64,000 bases of DNA from positions 1-64,000 of the forward strand of contig CAYJEX010000002.1 in assembly GCA_964369465.1 (NCBI GenBank), read 5' to 3'. Below the pieces are notes generated by a model, which saw only the letters and a list, made by a program, of their open reading frames with translations, made no database searches and was not told the DNA's origin. Both the position numbers and the translations under genes were made by a program. Origin of the DNA: CAYJHC01 sp964369465. GTDB lineage: Bacteria > Bacillota > Clostridia > Peptostreptococcales > Anaerovoracaceae. Each line of letters opens with the position of its first letter. Position 1 is the stretch's first letter. Shown here piece by piece: positions 42,372 through 50,073 of this stretch.

Positions 42372-43587
42372 TTGGTATCCCTTCCTTCATTTCCTTTTGA
42401 ATAGCCCTAATCTTTAATGGCAATGAGAACAAATTAATAAAGCCTTCTGCATCACTTTGAGAATATACTTCATCTTTACTAAAAGTTGCAAATTCTTCAC
42501 TATAAAGCGAGTTAATTGATTTCGTCCCTGCTGAAATAGCATGTCCTTTGTACAATTTTATTTTTACTGTACCTGTAACTAATTCTTGAGTAGAATCAAC
42601 AAATGCAGAAATTGCTTCTCTAAGAGGAGTATACCACAATCCATCATAAACTAATTGAGAAAATTTAGCAGCTACAATGTTTTTATAATGCATAGTATCT
42701 CTATCCAAAATTAGCTTTTCCAAAGCTTCATGTGCACTATATAATATAGTTCCTCCTGGCGTTTCGTACACACCTCTCGACTTCATTCCAACAAGCCTGT
42801 TTTCGATAATATCTATTGTTCCTACTGCATGCTTACTCCCCAATGCATTTAATGTTTCAAGAAGTTGAAGTGAATCTAATTTTTCGCCATTTATACCTAC
42901 AGGAACTCCTTTTTCAAAATCAATCTCTACATATTCAGCTACATCTGGAGCTTGTTCTATAGGCATGCTCAATACATGTATATCGTCTAAATGTTCGTTC
43001 CAAGGATTTTCTAAATTTCCACCTTCATGACTTATATGCCATATATTTTCATCTCTACTATATATTTTTTCTGAAGTTTGAGCAATTGGGACGTTGTGTT
43101 TTTTTGCATATTCGATACAATCTTCTCTTGACGTTAATTCCCACTCTCTCCATGGAGCTATTATTTTTATAGATGGATCAAGCGCTTTTACAGTAGTTTC
43201 AAATCTAACTTGGTCATTACCTTTTCCCGTACAACCATGGCAAATATAATATGCTTGCTCTTGTCTTGCAATGTCTACTAGCGATTTCGCCATTAATGGT
43301 CTCGCCATAGATGTTCCTAGTAAATATGAGTTTTCATATACGGCTCCCGCCTTTAAAGTAGGCCATATGAAGTCTTCTACAAATTCTTTTCTCATATCTA
43401 CCACATAGCATTTTTCTGCACCTGATTTGATTGCTTTATCCTTTATAGCTTCAAAATCTTCTTTTTGTCCTGCATCGCAACACACAGCAATTACTGTATA
43501 TTGATAATTCTCTTTTAGCCAAGGTATTATTACCGATGTATCCAACCCACCAGAATATGCTAATATTATTTTTTCTCCTGCTACCAT
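42316..43587 (-). CDS. argG: Argininosuccinate synthase
   Basis: Joins citrulline and aspartate with ATP to give argininosuccinate. The 423-aa protein has the PP-loop AYSGGLDTSVIIPWL, then TGKGNDQVRFE and the citrulline/aspartate site sequences of the family (REWELTSREDCIEYA). I chose ATG 43587 because GGAGGGGAAA precedes it; an earlier in-frame codon lacks an RBS. The C-terminus extends about 20 residues past the usual end (SLPLKIRAIQKEM) and runs over the argH start. It has its own promoter with an ARG-box-like operator. Confidence 0.96.
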   Translation of the reverse strand: MVAGEKIILAYSGGLDTSVIIPWLKENYQYTVIAVCCDAGQKEDFEAIKDKAIKSGAEKCYVVDMRKEFVEDFIWPTLKAGAVYENSYLLGTSMARPLMAKSLVDIARQEQAYYICHGCTGKGNDQVRFETTVKALDPSIKIIAPWREWELTSREDCIEYAKKHNVPIAQTSEKIYSRDENIWHISHEGGNLENPWNEHLDDIHVLSMPIEQAPDVAEYVEIDFEKGVPVGINGEKLDSLQLLETLNALGSKHAVGTIDIIENRLVGMKSRGVYETPGGTILYSAHEALEKLILDRDTMHYKNIVAAKFSQLVYDGLWYTPLREAISAFVDSTQELVTGTVKIKLYKGHAISAGTKSINSLYSEEFATFSKDEVYSQSDAEGFINLFSLPLKIRAIQKEMKEGIPSEKETLDRKVYKGGDFIC

Positions 43588-43606
43588 TTTCCCCTCCCGA
43601 ACATTT

Positions 43607-43737
43607 CCTCTTGTCACTTATTTCTCTCTTTATTTCCTTAAAACACTGCTTTTAATGTACATGTATGTATATATGCACACATTTCTATATATACATATGC
43701 ATACACATAAATAGATATGCAAAGCTATTTATAACCG
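43607..43737. other. Alternating purine-pyrimidine stretch in the argG leader
   Basis: Bases about 43657-43730 are dominated by TG/CA/TA alternation, with several nested short inverted repeats. It lies in the untranslated leader of argG. No uORF with an RBS or known riboswitch was recognised. Confidence 0.4.
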
Positions 43738-43755
43738 AATGTATATTTATTCATT
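43738..43755. promoter_or_regulatory. ARG-box-like operator (ArgR/AhrC)
   Basis: TGTATATTTATTCA flanked by AA and TT matches the ARG box TGAATwwwwATTCA at 12 of 14 core positions. It covers about +4 to +21 of the argG promoter, the expected place for repression by the arginine repressor. Confidence 0.55.
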
Positions 43756-43765
43756 TATAAGATAT

Positions 43766-43794
43766 ATTATACATCACAATCTCTATAAATACAA
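43766..43794 (-). promoter_or_regulatory. Promoter of argGH
   Basis: Minus-strand TTGTAT, 17-nt spacer, consensus TATAAT. Transcription would start near 43759, giving a leader of about 170 nt. Confidence 0.7.
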
Positions 43795-43845
43795 GATAAA
43801 AAAGAAATATCATTCACAAAACATGCATATTTCTTGAAAATTTAC

Positions 43846-43871
43846 AAAAAGGAGACAAAAGTCTCCTTTTT
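43846..43871 (-). terminator. Terminator of the downstream lipoprotein gene
   Basis: AAAAAGGAGAC / GTCTCCTTTTT with an AAAA loop: an 11-bp stem with a built-in T-run in both directions, 65 bases past the lipoprotein stop. Confidence 0.85.
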
Positions 43872-43936
43872 TATTTTATTTCGTAGTTTCCAAACTGATT
43901 ATTATAATATAGTTTTAGAATAAATATATATCGTTA

Positions 43937-44290
43937 TTACATTTTTTCTAATACGAATATAACCCCTTCTCCTATGTCAAGAGTCATTGTATTCCCTTCT
44001 ACTACACCTTCAGCTACATCAACGCCGTCGTCAATCATTACAACGCCCGAAGATACTTCCCAATCAACATCAAATACATCTCCATCATAGTCCATCTCAC
44101 CACTGCCATCACCCTCTAACATAACGCTAAATGATAAAATATCCCCATAATCTGCGCCATCAATTTGTACATTTACAGATTCCCATTTGCCTGCATATTC
44201 CGATAAGTCTTCGCTTCCACCGCAAGCAGCAATAGCGAAAGTCATCATCATTACCATACTTATAATTGCTATTTTTTTCATCAGTTTCAT
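43937..44290 (-). CDS. Small lipoprotein, tandem paralogue B
   Basis: 117-aa predicted lipoprotein. The signal peptide MKLMKKIAIISMVMMMTFAI ends in a lipobox with Cys23 (AIAACGG). The mature part is short, acidic and beta-rich (AGKWESVNVQIDG, GDGSGEMDYDG, MTLDIGEGVIFVLEKM), like small lipocalin-type domains of unknown function. It is clearly paralogous to the gene at 44475, with shared signal peptide, spacing and C-terminal KM. It has its own promoter and terminator. No function is assignable. Confidence 0.85.
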   Translation of the reverse strand: MKLMKKIAIISMVMMMTFAIAACGGSEDLSEYAGKWESVNVQIDGADYGDILSFSVMLEGDGSGEMDYDGDVFDVDWEVSSGVVMIDDGVDVAEGVVEGNTMTLDIGEGVIFVLEKM

Positions 44291-44333
44291 TATAATACTC
44301 CCCTCAATTATTGCACATTAATTTATTGAATAA

Positions 44334-44362
44334 AGTATACCACTTTTTCGTTAATAGTTCAA
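44334..44362 (-). promoter_or_regulatory. Promoter of lipoprotein B
   Basis: TTGAAC, 17-nt spacer, TATACT on the minus strand. The 60 bases from the -10 to the ATG are nearly identical to those of lipoprotein A, so the promoter was duplicated with the gene. Confidence 0.75.
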
Positions 44363-44432
44363 GTAATTTTAGGACAATCCAGCAAATGCACCTCTTTTAC
44401 TAATATAAAAATTCCATACTTTATAATCAAAA

Positions 44433-44466
44433 AAATGATTGTTTCACTTGCGAAAAACAATCATTT
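44433..44466 (-). terminator. Terminator of lipoprotein A
   Basis: A 12-bp stem (AAATGATTGTTT / AAACAATCATTT) with a 10-nt loop, followed on the minus strand by a T-run (TTTTTTTG counted with the stem end), just past the stop codon. Confidence 0.85.
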
Positions 44467-44474
44467 ATATTTGC

Positions 44475-44828
44475 CTACATTTTTACTAGCGTAACTATGA
44501 TTTCATCTCCCATGTCAAGAATCATTGTATCGCCATCTACCTCGCCTACAAATTCATCTCCAGCTTGATCTATCATTACTTTGCCAGAAGACATCCCCCA
44601 ATCCAGATCATATGCTTCTCCATCCATAGAAATCACTCCGCTTCCATTATCCTCTAGTGTAAGAGTAATCTCCATTAAGCCAGACATATCAAAACCTTCC
44701 ATCTCTATTTTTGTAGATTCCCAGTTTCCTGCATGTTCTGCAAGCTCTTCATTTCCACCACAAGCAGTAATAGCAAACGTCATCATAATTGCCATACTAA
44801 TTATAGCTAGTTTTTTCATCAGTTTCAT
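44475..44828 (-). CDS. Small lipoprotein, tandem paralogue A
   Basis: 117-aa predicted lipoprotein with signal peptide and lipobox Cys23 (AITACGG). The mature domain parallels the copy at 43937: AGNWESTKIEMEG, DNGSGVISMDGEAYDLDWGMSSGKVMID and MILDMGDEIIVTLVKM. It is expressed from its own TTGAAA-N17-TATACT promoter and ends in its own terminator, so the duplicated unit is promoter plus gene plus terminator. The mature parts have diverged much more than the signal peptides and upstream DNA. Function unknown. Confidence 0.85.
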   Translation of the reverse strand: MKLMKKLAIISMAIMMTFAITACGGNEELAEHAGNWESTKIEMEGFDMSGLMEITLTLEDNGSGVISMDGEAYDLDWGMSSGKVMIDQAGDEFVGEVDGDTMILDMGDEIIVTLVKM

Positions 44829-44871
44829 TATAATACTCCCCTCAATTATTGCACATTAATTCATCAAAAAA

Positions 44872-44900
44872 AGTATAACATTTTTATATTGTTATTTCAA
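44872..44900 (-). promoter_or_regulatory. Promoter of lipoprotein A
   Basis: TTGAAA, 17-nt spacer, TATACT on the minus strand; the leader is almost identical to that of lipoprotein B. Confidence 0.75.
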
Positions 44901-45051
44901 CTTATTTTTGAATGTTTTTTTTGTATTTTTTCTAAAAATATTAGTTATTTTCGCAACCTCAAATAGTAGTTTTCATTCCATGCTATTTTATTGTAAAGGA
45001 GCTTGTTTTAAAATTCCTTCACCAATCAAAATCAACATCTACGAAGAGGTA

Positions 45052-45300
45052 TTATCTCTTATGTTGCCCACACCCATGCGGCCCATGAGTTCCACAGCAC
45101 GCTGACACATTATCGCTTGCTGTCGTATGACTTCCACAACATTCCGATACTTTATCACCCATGCTAGATTTTTTGCTAGCACACGAATCGGCATCTGGAC
45201 AACCAACACATACTACTCCTTTTTTCTTCTGGACAACCACATACACTATAGCTGTTGCCAATATAGCAAAAATTATCAACACTATAACAATATTCCCCAT
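45052..45300 (-). CDS. FeoB-associated Cys-rich membrane protein
   Basis: 82-aa protein with one N-terminal membrane span (residues 3-23) and a Cys-rich cytoplasmic tail: CVGCPDADSCASK then CCGSHTTASDNVSACCGTHGPHGCGQHK. This matches the FeoB-associated Cys-rich family found directly after feoB in Firmicutes, thought to assist iron handling. The doubled CCGxH units are a notable tail feature. GGAGG precedes the ATG. It lies 146 bases downstream of feoB. Confidence 0.88.
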   Translation of the reverse strand: MGNIVIVLIIFAILATAIVYVVVQKKKGVVCVGCPDADSCASKKSSMGDKVSECCGSHTTASDNVSACCGTHGPHGCGQHKR

Positions 45301-45446
45301 ATTTCATCCTCCTTTTCTCAAACTACTCATATGCTTATTATACCCATTTATATAAAATCATGATAAAAATAATATGCGCAGATATGTAAAATTCACACCC
45401 ACGCATATAAATTATAAAATTCTTAAATCTGTAGGTCAATCAGCTT

Positions 45447-47423
45447 TTATGCCAATACAGGTTTTTTCTTTCTTACCATTAGCCATATTACTAAAGCAAC
45501 TACTGCTACTACAAATATAAGTCCAGGCACAAATGCTGTTCCTAATTCGCCCATAGTGATTAAAGTACCAATTTGGTATACCAAGAACGCAACAACATAT
45601 CCAGATCCAAATTGTAGTGCAATGCCTGACCAGAACCATTTTTTGCTTTCGATTTCAGCATTCATCGAACCGATAGCTGCAAAACAAGGTGGCGTATATA
45701 GGTTGAAGAATAAGTAAGCAAGAGCTGCTACTGATGTTATTCCCATTGCTCCTGCTACTGCTGACGCTTCGCCTGTCATAGCAAGTTCATCTAAATCTAT
45801 AAATCTTGTTATTCCATAAGTAAGTGCTAAAGTTGCAACTACGTTTTCTTTTGCAATAAATCCTGTGATTGCTGCCGCTGCAAGTTGCCACATTCCAAAT
45901 CCAAGCGGTGCTAATAACAACGCGAAAGGAGAAGCTATTGAAGCAAGGATGCTTTGATCTTCTTGCCCTTCTGCAAGTAGAGTGAAACTCCAATCAAACG
46001 ATTGCATTATAAATACAAACGCATTACAAATCACTATAATTGTACCAGCTTTAATTATGAAAGATTTAGCTCTGCCTAGCATTGCAAACAATGCAATTTT
46101 TAGGCTAGGTCCTTTGTATGCAGGCATTTCAATAATAAAATATGCAGATTTTTTAGAGCTTCCTGTGATTTTTCTAATAACTAAAGCCCCCACTAGGATT
46201 AATAATATACCAACAAAATACGTTGTTGGAGCTACCCATCCTTGTTCTGGGAAAAACGCTCCAGCAAACAATGCTATAACTGGAAGTTTTGCTCCGCAAG
46301 GCATAAATGGAGTAAGCATCGCAGTTGTTGCTCTTTGTTTTTGGTCTTTGATAGTTCTAGATGCTGCGATACCAGGGATAGCACAAGCTGTACCTATTAC
46401 CATAGGAATTACTGACTTTCCTGAAAGTCCTACATGTTTGAAAATTCTATCCATTACAACAGCTACTCTTGCCATATATCCACAATCTTCTAGCAACGAA
46501 ATCAAGAAGAACATAACCATGATTAATGGTAAAAATCCTATTACAGCAATAAATCCACCAATTAGGCCGTCCACCAAAAGTGCAATCAAGAAATCGTTAG
46601 ATCCTTCAAGTGCTCCTCTAACACTTTCCATTATACCTTCTAGTCCACCTACAAGCCAATCCGCAATGATAGGTCCTAACCAACTTTGTGATATCCATAA
46701 CAGGCCATACATAACTCCTACGAATATAACTATTCCAAAAAATGTGTTTGCAAACACCTTGTCAATCTTATCATGAATTGTTGGTTTATTTGCTTCTGCT
46801 GTTCTTTTTTCTACTTTAGCAACAATTGCATTAGAAAAATCAAATCTCGCTTTATCTGCTTGTTCAAGAGATTCTGCACTTGTATTATCTACATCTTTTA
46901 ACATAAATGGCGCTTCTTGTGTTTTTCCTTTTAGAGCCACTGCCGCCGCAATTAGTTCTTTTATTCCATTATTTGATCCTGCACTCGCAACTGTTTCTAT
47001 TACTTGACATTTTAACTCAGCTGCCAACGCTTTGGCGTCAACTTCAATCCCCTTTTTGCTTGCAACATCGCTTTTGTTAAGTGCAATAATCATTGGAATA
47101 CCTAATTCCAATAATTGTGTAGCCATAAACAAACTTCTGCTCAAATTGTCTGCGTCAACGATATCAATAAGCACATCTGGTTTTTCATCAATAATAAAGT
47201 TTTTTGTTATTGACTCTTCTGATGTAAATGGTGATAAAGAATACGCTCCTGGCAAATCGACAATTTTTATTTCTTCGCCATCATAAATACTTTTCTTTAA
47301 ATCAGCTTCGTTTACCTTTACAGTAACTCCTGCCCAGTTTCCAACACGTTCCGTCTTACCTGTTAACGCGTTGTACATTGTGGTTTTCCCACTATTAGGA
47401 TTACCTGTTAATGCAATTCTCAT
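45447..47423 (-). CDS. feoB: Ferrous iron transporter FeoB
   Basis: GTP-dependent Fe2+ importer of the cytoplasmic membrane. The 658-aa protein has an N-terminal G domain with GNPNSGKTTMYN (G1), VDLPGAYSLSPF (G3) and NKSD (G4), a helical spacer, then a membrane domain of about ten spans with two Gate motifs and CGAKLPV/AIPGIAASR segments. The start at 47423 is the family start MRIALTGNPNSGKTT, with GGGAGGG somewhat distant upstream; the longer frame is unsupported. It follows DUF2325 by about 230 bases, which contain a palindromic operator, so it can be transcribed separately. Confidence 0.97.
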   Translation of the reverse strand: MRIALTGNPNSGKTTMYNALTGKTERVGNWAGVTVKVNEADLKKSIYDGEEIKIVDLPGAYSLSPFTSEESITKNFIIDEKPDVLIDIVDADNLSRSLFMATQLLELGIPMIIALNKSDVASKKGIEVDAKALAAELKCQVIETVASAGSNNGIKELIAAAVALKGKTQEAPFMLKDVDNTSAESLEQADKARFDFSNAIVAKVEKRTAEANKPTIHDKIDKVFANTFFGIVIFVGVMYGLLWISQSWLGPIIADWLVGGLEGIMESVRGALEGSNDFLIALLVDGLIGGFIAVIGFLPLIMVMFFLISLLEDCGYMARVAVVMDRIFKHVGLSGKSVIPMVIGTACAIPGIAASRTIKDQKQRATTAMLTPFMPCGAKLPVIALFAGAFFPEQGWVAPTTYFVGILLILVGALVIRKITGSSKKSAYFIIEMPAYKGPSLKIALFAMLGRAKSFIIKAGTIIVICNAFVFIMQSFDWSFTLLAEGQEDQSILASIASPFALLLAPLGFGMWQLAAAAITGFIAKENVVATLALTYGITRFIDLDELAMTGEASAVAGAMGITSVAALAYLFFNLYTPPCFAAIGSMNAEIESKKWFWSGIALQFGSGYVVAFLVYQIGTLITMGELGTAFVPGLIFVVAVVALVIWLMVRKKKPVLA

Positions 47424-47521
47424 TTTTGAATTTCCCTCCCCATAAGTGCAAATTATAATTATAACTCGTTTCATTACAGACTGATATAATACCGAAATAT
47501 AACATATTAAATAAACAATCG

Positions 47522-47541
47522 GTTAGTTAATATTAACTAAC
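47522..47541. promoter_or_regulatory. Palindromic operator upstream of feoB
   Basis: A perfect 20-bp palindrome: GTTAGTTA, ATAT, TAACTAAC. It shares half-sites with the operators at 47989 and 48316 and lies about 100 bases upstream of the feoB ATG. A metal-dependent repressor such as a DtxR/IdeR-type protein is the likely ligand. Confidence 0.7.
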
Positions 47542-47652
47542 TTTATATATATTAACATATACTTATATTATTACGCAACACTTTTTTTGAAAAAGTTTAA
47601 CAAATTTCTCTAAGCTAAAAATTAATTCACCCATTTCCGTAAAGCAACTTCT

Positions 47653-47931
47653 CTAAACCACATGCTCTTCCAGTATACTTTTGAGTGAAGAAACAGAACT
47701 CGAGTGTGATCTCACAACTTTTGCTTCTTCTGATCCGATAGAAGAAAGTGTTTGTTCTATCATCTTATGAGAAACTGTATTCGTAAATAATATGACCATA
47801 TCTGGCTTCCCAATTTTATTTTTTATTCCTTTAGGTTTTGTAAATATTTTTGCGTTACAATTATGCTCCGCACACAAATCTTTATATCTTCTTTCCATTC
47901 TTTCATTTCCACCTATTATTGCTATACTCAT
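47653..47931 (-). CDS. DUF2325 domain protein in the feo cluster
   Basis: 92-aa protein starting MSIAIIGGNERMERRYKDLCAEHNC, with DMVILFTNTVSHKM: the DUF2325 fold, often described as a Rossmann-like metal/nucleotide-linked domain of unknown role. It sits between feoA and feoB with its own palindromic operator, so it is probably iron-regulated. Relatives occur in other feo clusters; a regulatory or chaperone role is only a guess. Confidence 0.82.
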   Translation of the reverse strand: MSIAIIGGNERMERRYKDLCAEHNCNAKIFTKPKGIKNKIGKPDMVILFTNTVSHKMIEQTLSSIGSEEAKVVRSHSSSVSSLKSILEEHVV

Positions 47932-47988
47932 TTTGCCCCTCCTTACTCTCGAAAATACAAGTTATAATGATATTTCTTCTCTTACTGT

Positions 47989-48006
47989 AGTTAGTTTAAA
48001 CTAACT
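47989..48006. promoter_or_regulatory. Palindromic operator upstream of the DUF2325 gene
   Basis: AGTTAGTTTAAACTAACT is a perfect 18-bp palindrome with the same GTTAGTT / AACTAAC half-sites as the other two feo operators but four bases less spacing. It lies 58 bases upstream of the gene start. An 8-bp hairpin (48021-48040, TTAGTGCC / GGCACTAA) lies between it and the feoA stop. Confidence 0.65.
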
Positions 48007-48054
48007 TGCCATTCATTTTTTTAGTGCCTTCTGGCACTAATTTATTAAATAAAC

Positions 48055-48267
48055 TTATATTAAAATAGCTTTAGCTAAATCTGCGTCTATTCCATATCTA
48101 GTATTTTTTATCAATATCACATAACTTTTGTTCAATGTAGAAATTAATTTTATTTTCTCTCCACTATAGCATCCCAATGTAAAAAGAAAATTTTTCATCT
48201 CATCGTCGCCAGTATCTATACCCTTTACGATATACTCCTGTCCTATTTCCGCTGTATGTATACTCAT
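48055..48267 (-). CDS. feoA: Ferrous iron transport protein FeoA
   Basis: Small SH3-like cytoplasmic partner of FeoB. The 70-aa protein has the family pattern AEIGQEYIVKGIDTGDDEMKNFLFTLGCYSGEKIKLIS and the C-terminal IDADLAKAI. I chose ATG 48267 (MSIHTAEIG) because GGATGG lies eight bases upstream; ATG 48279 has AAGG directly abutting it, which is too close. It leads the feo cluster under an operator-covered promoter. Confidence 0.93.
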   Translation of the reverse strand: MSIHTAEIGQEYIVKGIDTGDDEMKNFLFTLGCYSGEKIKLISTLNKSYVILIKNTRYGIDADLAKAILI

Positions 48268-48315
48268 CTTTTTTTCCATCCTTATTTCTTTCTAGGGGTA
48301 CTCCCTCATCGCAAA

Positions 48316-48341
48316 AGAGTTAGTTATAAATAACTAACTCT
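48316..48341. promoter_or_regulatory. Palindromic operator overlapping the feoA start site
   Basis: A 26-bp inverted repeat with 11-bp arms (AGAGTTAGTTA / TAACTAACTCT) around TAAA. It abuts the feoA -10 and covers the expected transcription start. It shares GTTAGTTA half-sites with the feoB operator. Confidence 0.75.
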
Positions 48342-48370
48342 AGTATACCATCACTTTTTTTTATTTGCAA
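48342..48370 (-). promoter_or_regulatory. Promoter of feoA
   Basis: Minus-strand TTGCAA, 17-nt spacer, TATACT, with the palindrome immediately downstream. Confidence 0.75.
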
Positions 48371-48588
48371 GCTTTTTTTGTTTTTTTAAATCGTATTTAT
48401 GCCATTTTTATGAAATAAGATAAATTTTCTCTTTTACCTCTCTCCGAAGATAGAAGCCTTTTTAAAGTCATCCCTTATTTTATCATTTTCTATGAAAATA
48501 TTATTTTATTTTAGATTGTTATACATTTTATTTCTTCAGCTTATTTCTTTAACTTCTTTTCATTGTTTATGTCGTCAAAATAATATCC
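48371..48588. other. AT-rich gap between feoA promoter and nitroreductase gene
   Basis: I see no gene or RNA here. One weak hairpin (ATTTTC-TAT-GAAAAT near 48486-48501) could serve as a poor terminator for the nitroreductase gene. Confidence 0.4.
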
Positions 48589-49095
48589 CTAATATTTCTC
48601 ATAATGTACTTTGTCTGGATTATATCTATCAGTAAACCTGTGCGCGTCTTCCTTTTTGGGATACCCTATAGAGACTATTGCGAATGGTTGTACATGCGAT
48701 GGCATATCAAACATTTCTTCAATAAATGTTATTCTATCTTCATCTGGATATATCCCTATCCAACAAGTACCTAACTCTAATTCTGTTGCTTCTAACAAAA
48801 TATTCTGGACGCAAGCTCCTAAATCTTGTTCTGCTTTATTAGCCACAGTCAATCCTTCTTCGTTCTTCAGTATTATTATTGCAGCACTTGCTTTAGACAA
48901 AAAACCTGCAAATTGATGCACATTAGATAGTTTGTCTAATACCTCTTTGCTTTCTAGAACTAAAAATTCCCATGGTTGTTGATTTTTTGCAGATGGTGCT
49001 TGCATTGCTGCACTGAGCAATTTTTCAATTTTTTCTTTTTCTACAGGTTTGTCTAAATATGACCTAACACTTCTTCTTTTAAAAATAACATCCAT
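48589..49095 (-). CDS. Nitroreductase-family FMN oxidoreductase
   Basis: 168-aa single-domain nitroreductase-fold protein: FKRRSVRSYLDKPVEKEKIEKLLSAAMQAPSAKNQQPWEFLVL carries the N-terminal FMN contacts, and the C-terminal ELGTCWIGIYPDEDR and VSIGYPKKE segments are typical. The natural substrate is unknown; relatives reduce flavins, quinones or nitro compounds with NAD(P)H. The start at 49095 follows GGGGGT; the longer frame is unsupported. It lies 54 bases after the last Nup-type permease gene and may share its transcript. Confidence 0.92.
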   Translation of the reverse strand: MDVIFKRRSVRSYLDKPVEKEKIEKLLSAAMQAPSAKNQQPWEFLVLESKEVLDKLSNVHQFAGFLSKASAAIIILKNEEGLTVANKAEQDLGACVQNILLEATELELGTCWIGIYPDEDRITFIEEMFDMPSHVQPFAIVSIGYPKKEDAHRFTDRYNPDKVHYEKY

Positions 49096-49149
49096 AATAT
49101 ACCCCCATTTCTCTTCATAGTTTTTTATTCTTCTTTGCATTCATATCCT

Positions 49150-50073
49150 TTATCTATCTTCTCTAAAATATGGCACACTTAATGACTGTGGTGGCTGATC
49201 TTCCTTCTTGTTTTTGTATGTGCTTAAAATTACAATTAATATAGTCATTACATAAGGGACCATATCTATTATATATTGTGAAAAATATATTCCCATAGCT
49301 TGCAGTCTGAAACCCAATATCCCTAATGCTCCAAAAATTAAGGCTCCAACAAACGCTTTAACAGGTCTCCATGATGCAAATATTACTAAAGCAACAGCTA
49401 TCCACCCACGCCCTGCAACTATATTATCTTGCCATATACCTATATACACAATAGCCATATATGCTCCACCTAATCCGCATAATCCTCCACCTATCAGTAT
49501 ATTAGCATATTTGTATATATTTACGCTTATCCCTGCAGCATCTGCCGCGGCGGGGTTTTCTCCAACTGCTTTTGTGTTTAGACCAATTTGAGTTTTTCGA
49601 TAAAATACTACCATCGATATTACTAATATATATGCAAAATATACCATTATATCTTGATTAAAGAATGCTCCAAGTATAGGTATATCCGAAAGCAATGGAA
49701 TGGCTATTGGATCAAACGTTTCTCTAAAATCAGCTGGAAGTGCTTTGCCTATAACTCCTTTGCCTATCAAGCCTGCAAACCCAGTTCCAAATATTGTTAA
49801 CGTAAGACCAGTAACTACTTGATTAACTCTAAGCGTTACAGTTAATATTGCATATATCCCTGCAGCAATAAGTCCTGCAGCAAACGACATAATTATTGCA
49901 AATATGGGGCTTCCCGTTGACATTGCTGTTGAAAAACCTATAACAGCACCTATAAGCATCATTCCTTCGACGCCTAGGTTTAAGTTTCCTACTTTTTCAG
50001 ATAATATTTCTCCCAAAGTGGCATACAAAATTGGTATCGCTGCAACAATCGCCGCACTAATAAAACTTTCCAT
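49150..50073 (-). CDS. Nucleoside ABC transporter permease 2 (NupQ-like)
   Basis: 307-aa permease of the BPD/RbsC-like family with eight or more spans; the motif SEKVGNLNLGVEGMMLIGAV near the N-terminus is typical of the BmpA-associated second permease. The C-terminus ends in a short charged tail. Its ATG overlaps the stop of the first permease (TAATG) and uses AGGAGG within it, so the two are coupled. It works with the other permease, the double ATPase and the BMP lipoprotein; nucleosides are the expected substrate. Confidence 0.93.
   Translation of the reverse strand: MESFISAAIVAAIPILYATLGEILSEKVGNLNLGVEGMMLIGAVIGFSTAMSTGSPIFAIIMSFAAGLIAAGIYAILTVTLRVNQVVTGLTLTIFGTGFAGLIGKGVIGKALPADFRETFDPIAIPLLSDIPILGAFFNQDIMVYFAYILVISMVVFYRKTQIGLNTKAVGENPAAADAAGISVNIYKYANILIGGGLCGLGGAYMAIVYIGIWQDNIVAGRGWIAVALVIFASWRPVKAFVGALIFGALGILGFRLQAMGIYFSQYIIDMVPYVMTILIVILSTYKNKKEDQPPQSLSVPYFREDR

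Noticed and set aside
43657..43735. Possible CRISPR-like or microsatellite array in the argG leader
   Set aside because: There are no regular repeat-spacer units; it is irregular TG/CA/TA alternation.
43937..44828. Tandem lipoproteins as a mobile-element duplication
   Set aside because: No inverted repeats, target-site duplications or transposase nearby; simple unequal crossing-over explains it.
45372..45408. ATATGCG/CGCATAT hairpin downstream of feoB as a terminator
   Set aside because: The loop is over 20 nt and the stem only 7 bp; too weak to call.
45787..46776. Long plus- and minus-strand open frames inside feoB
   Set aside because: They are other frames of feoB without RBS or family similarity.
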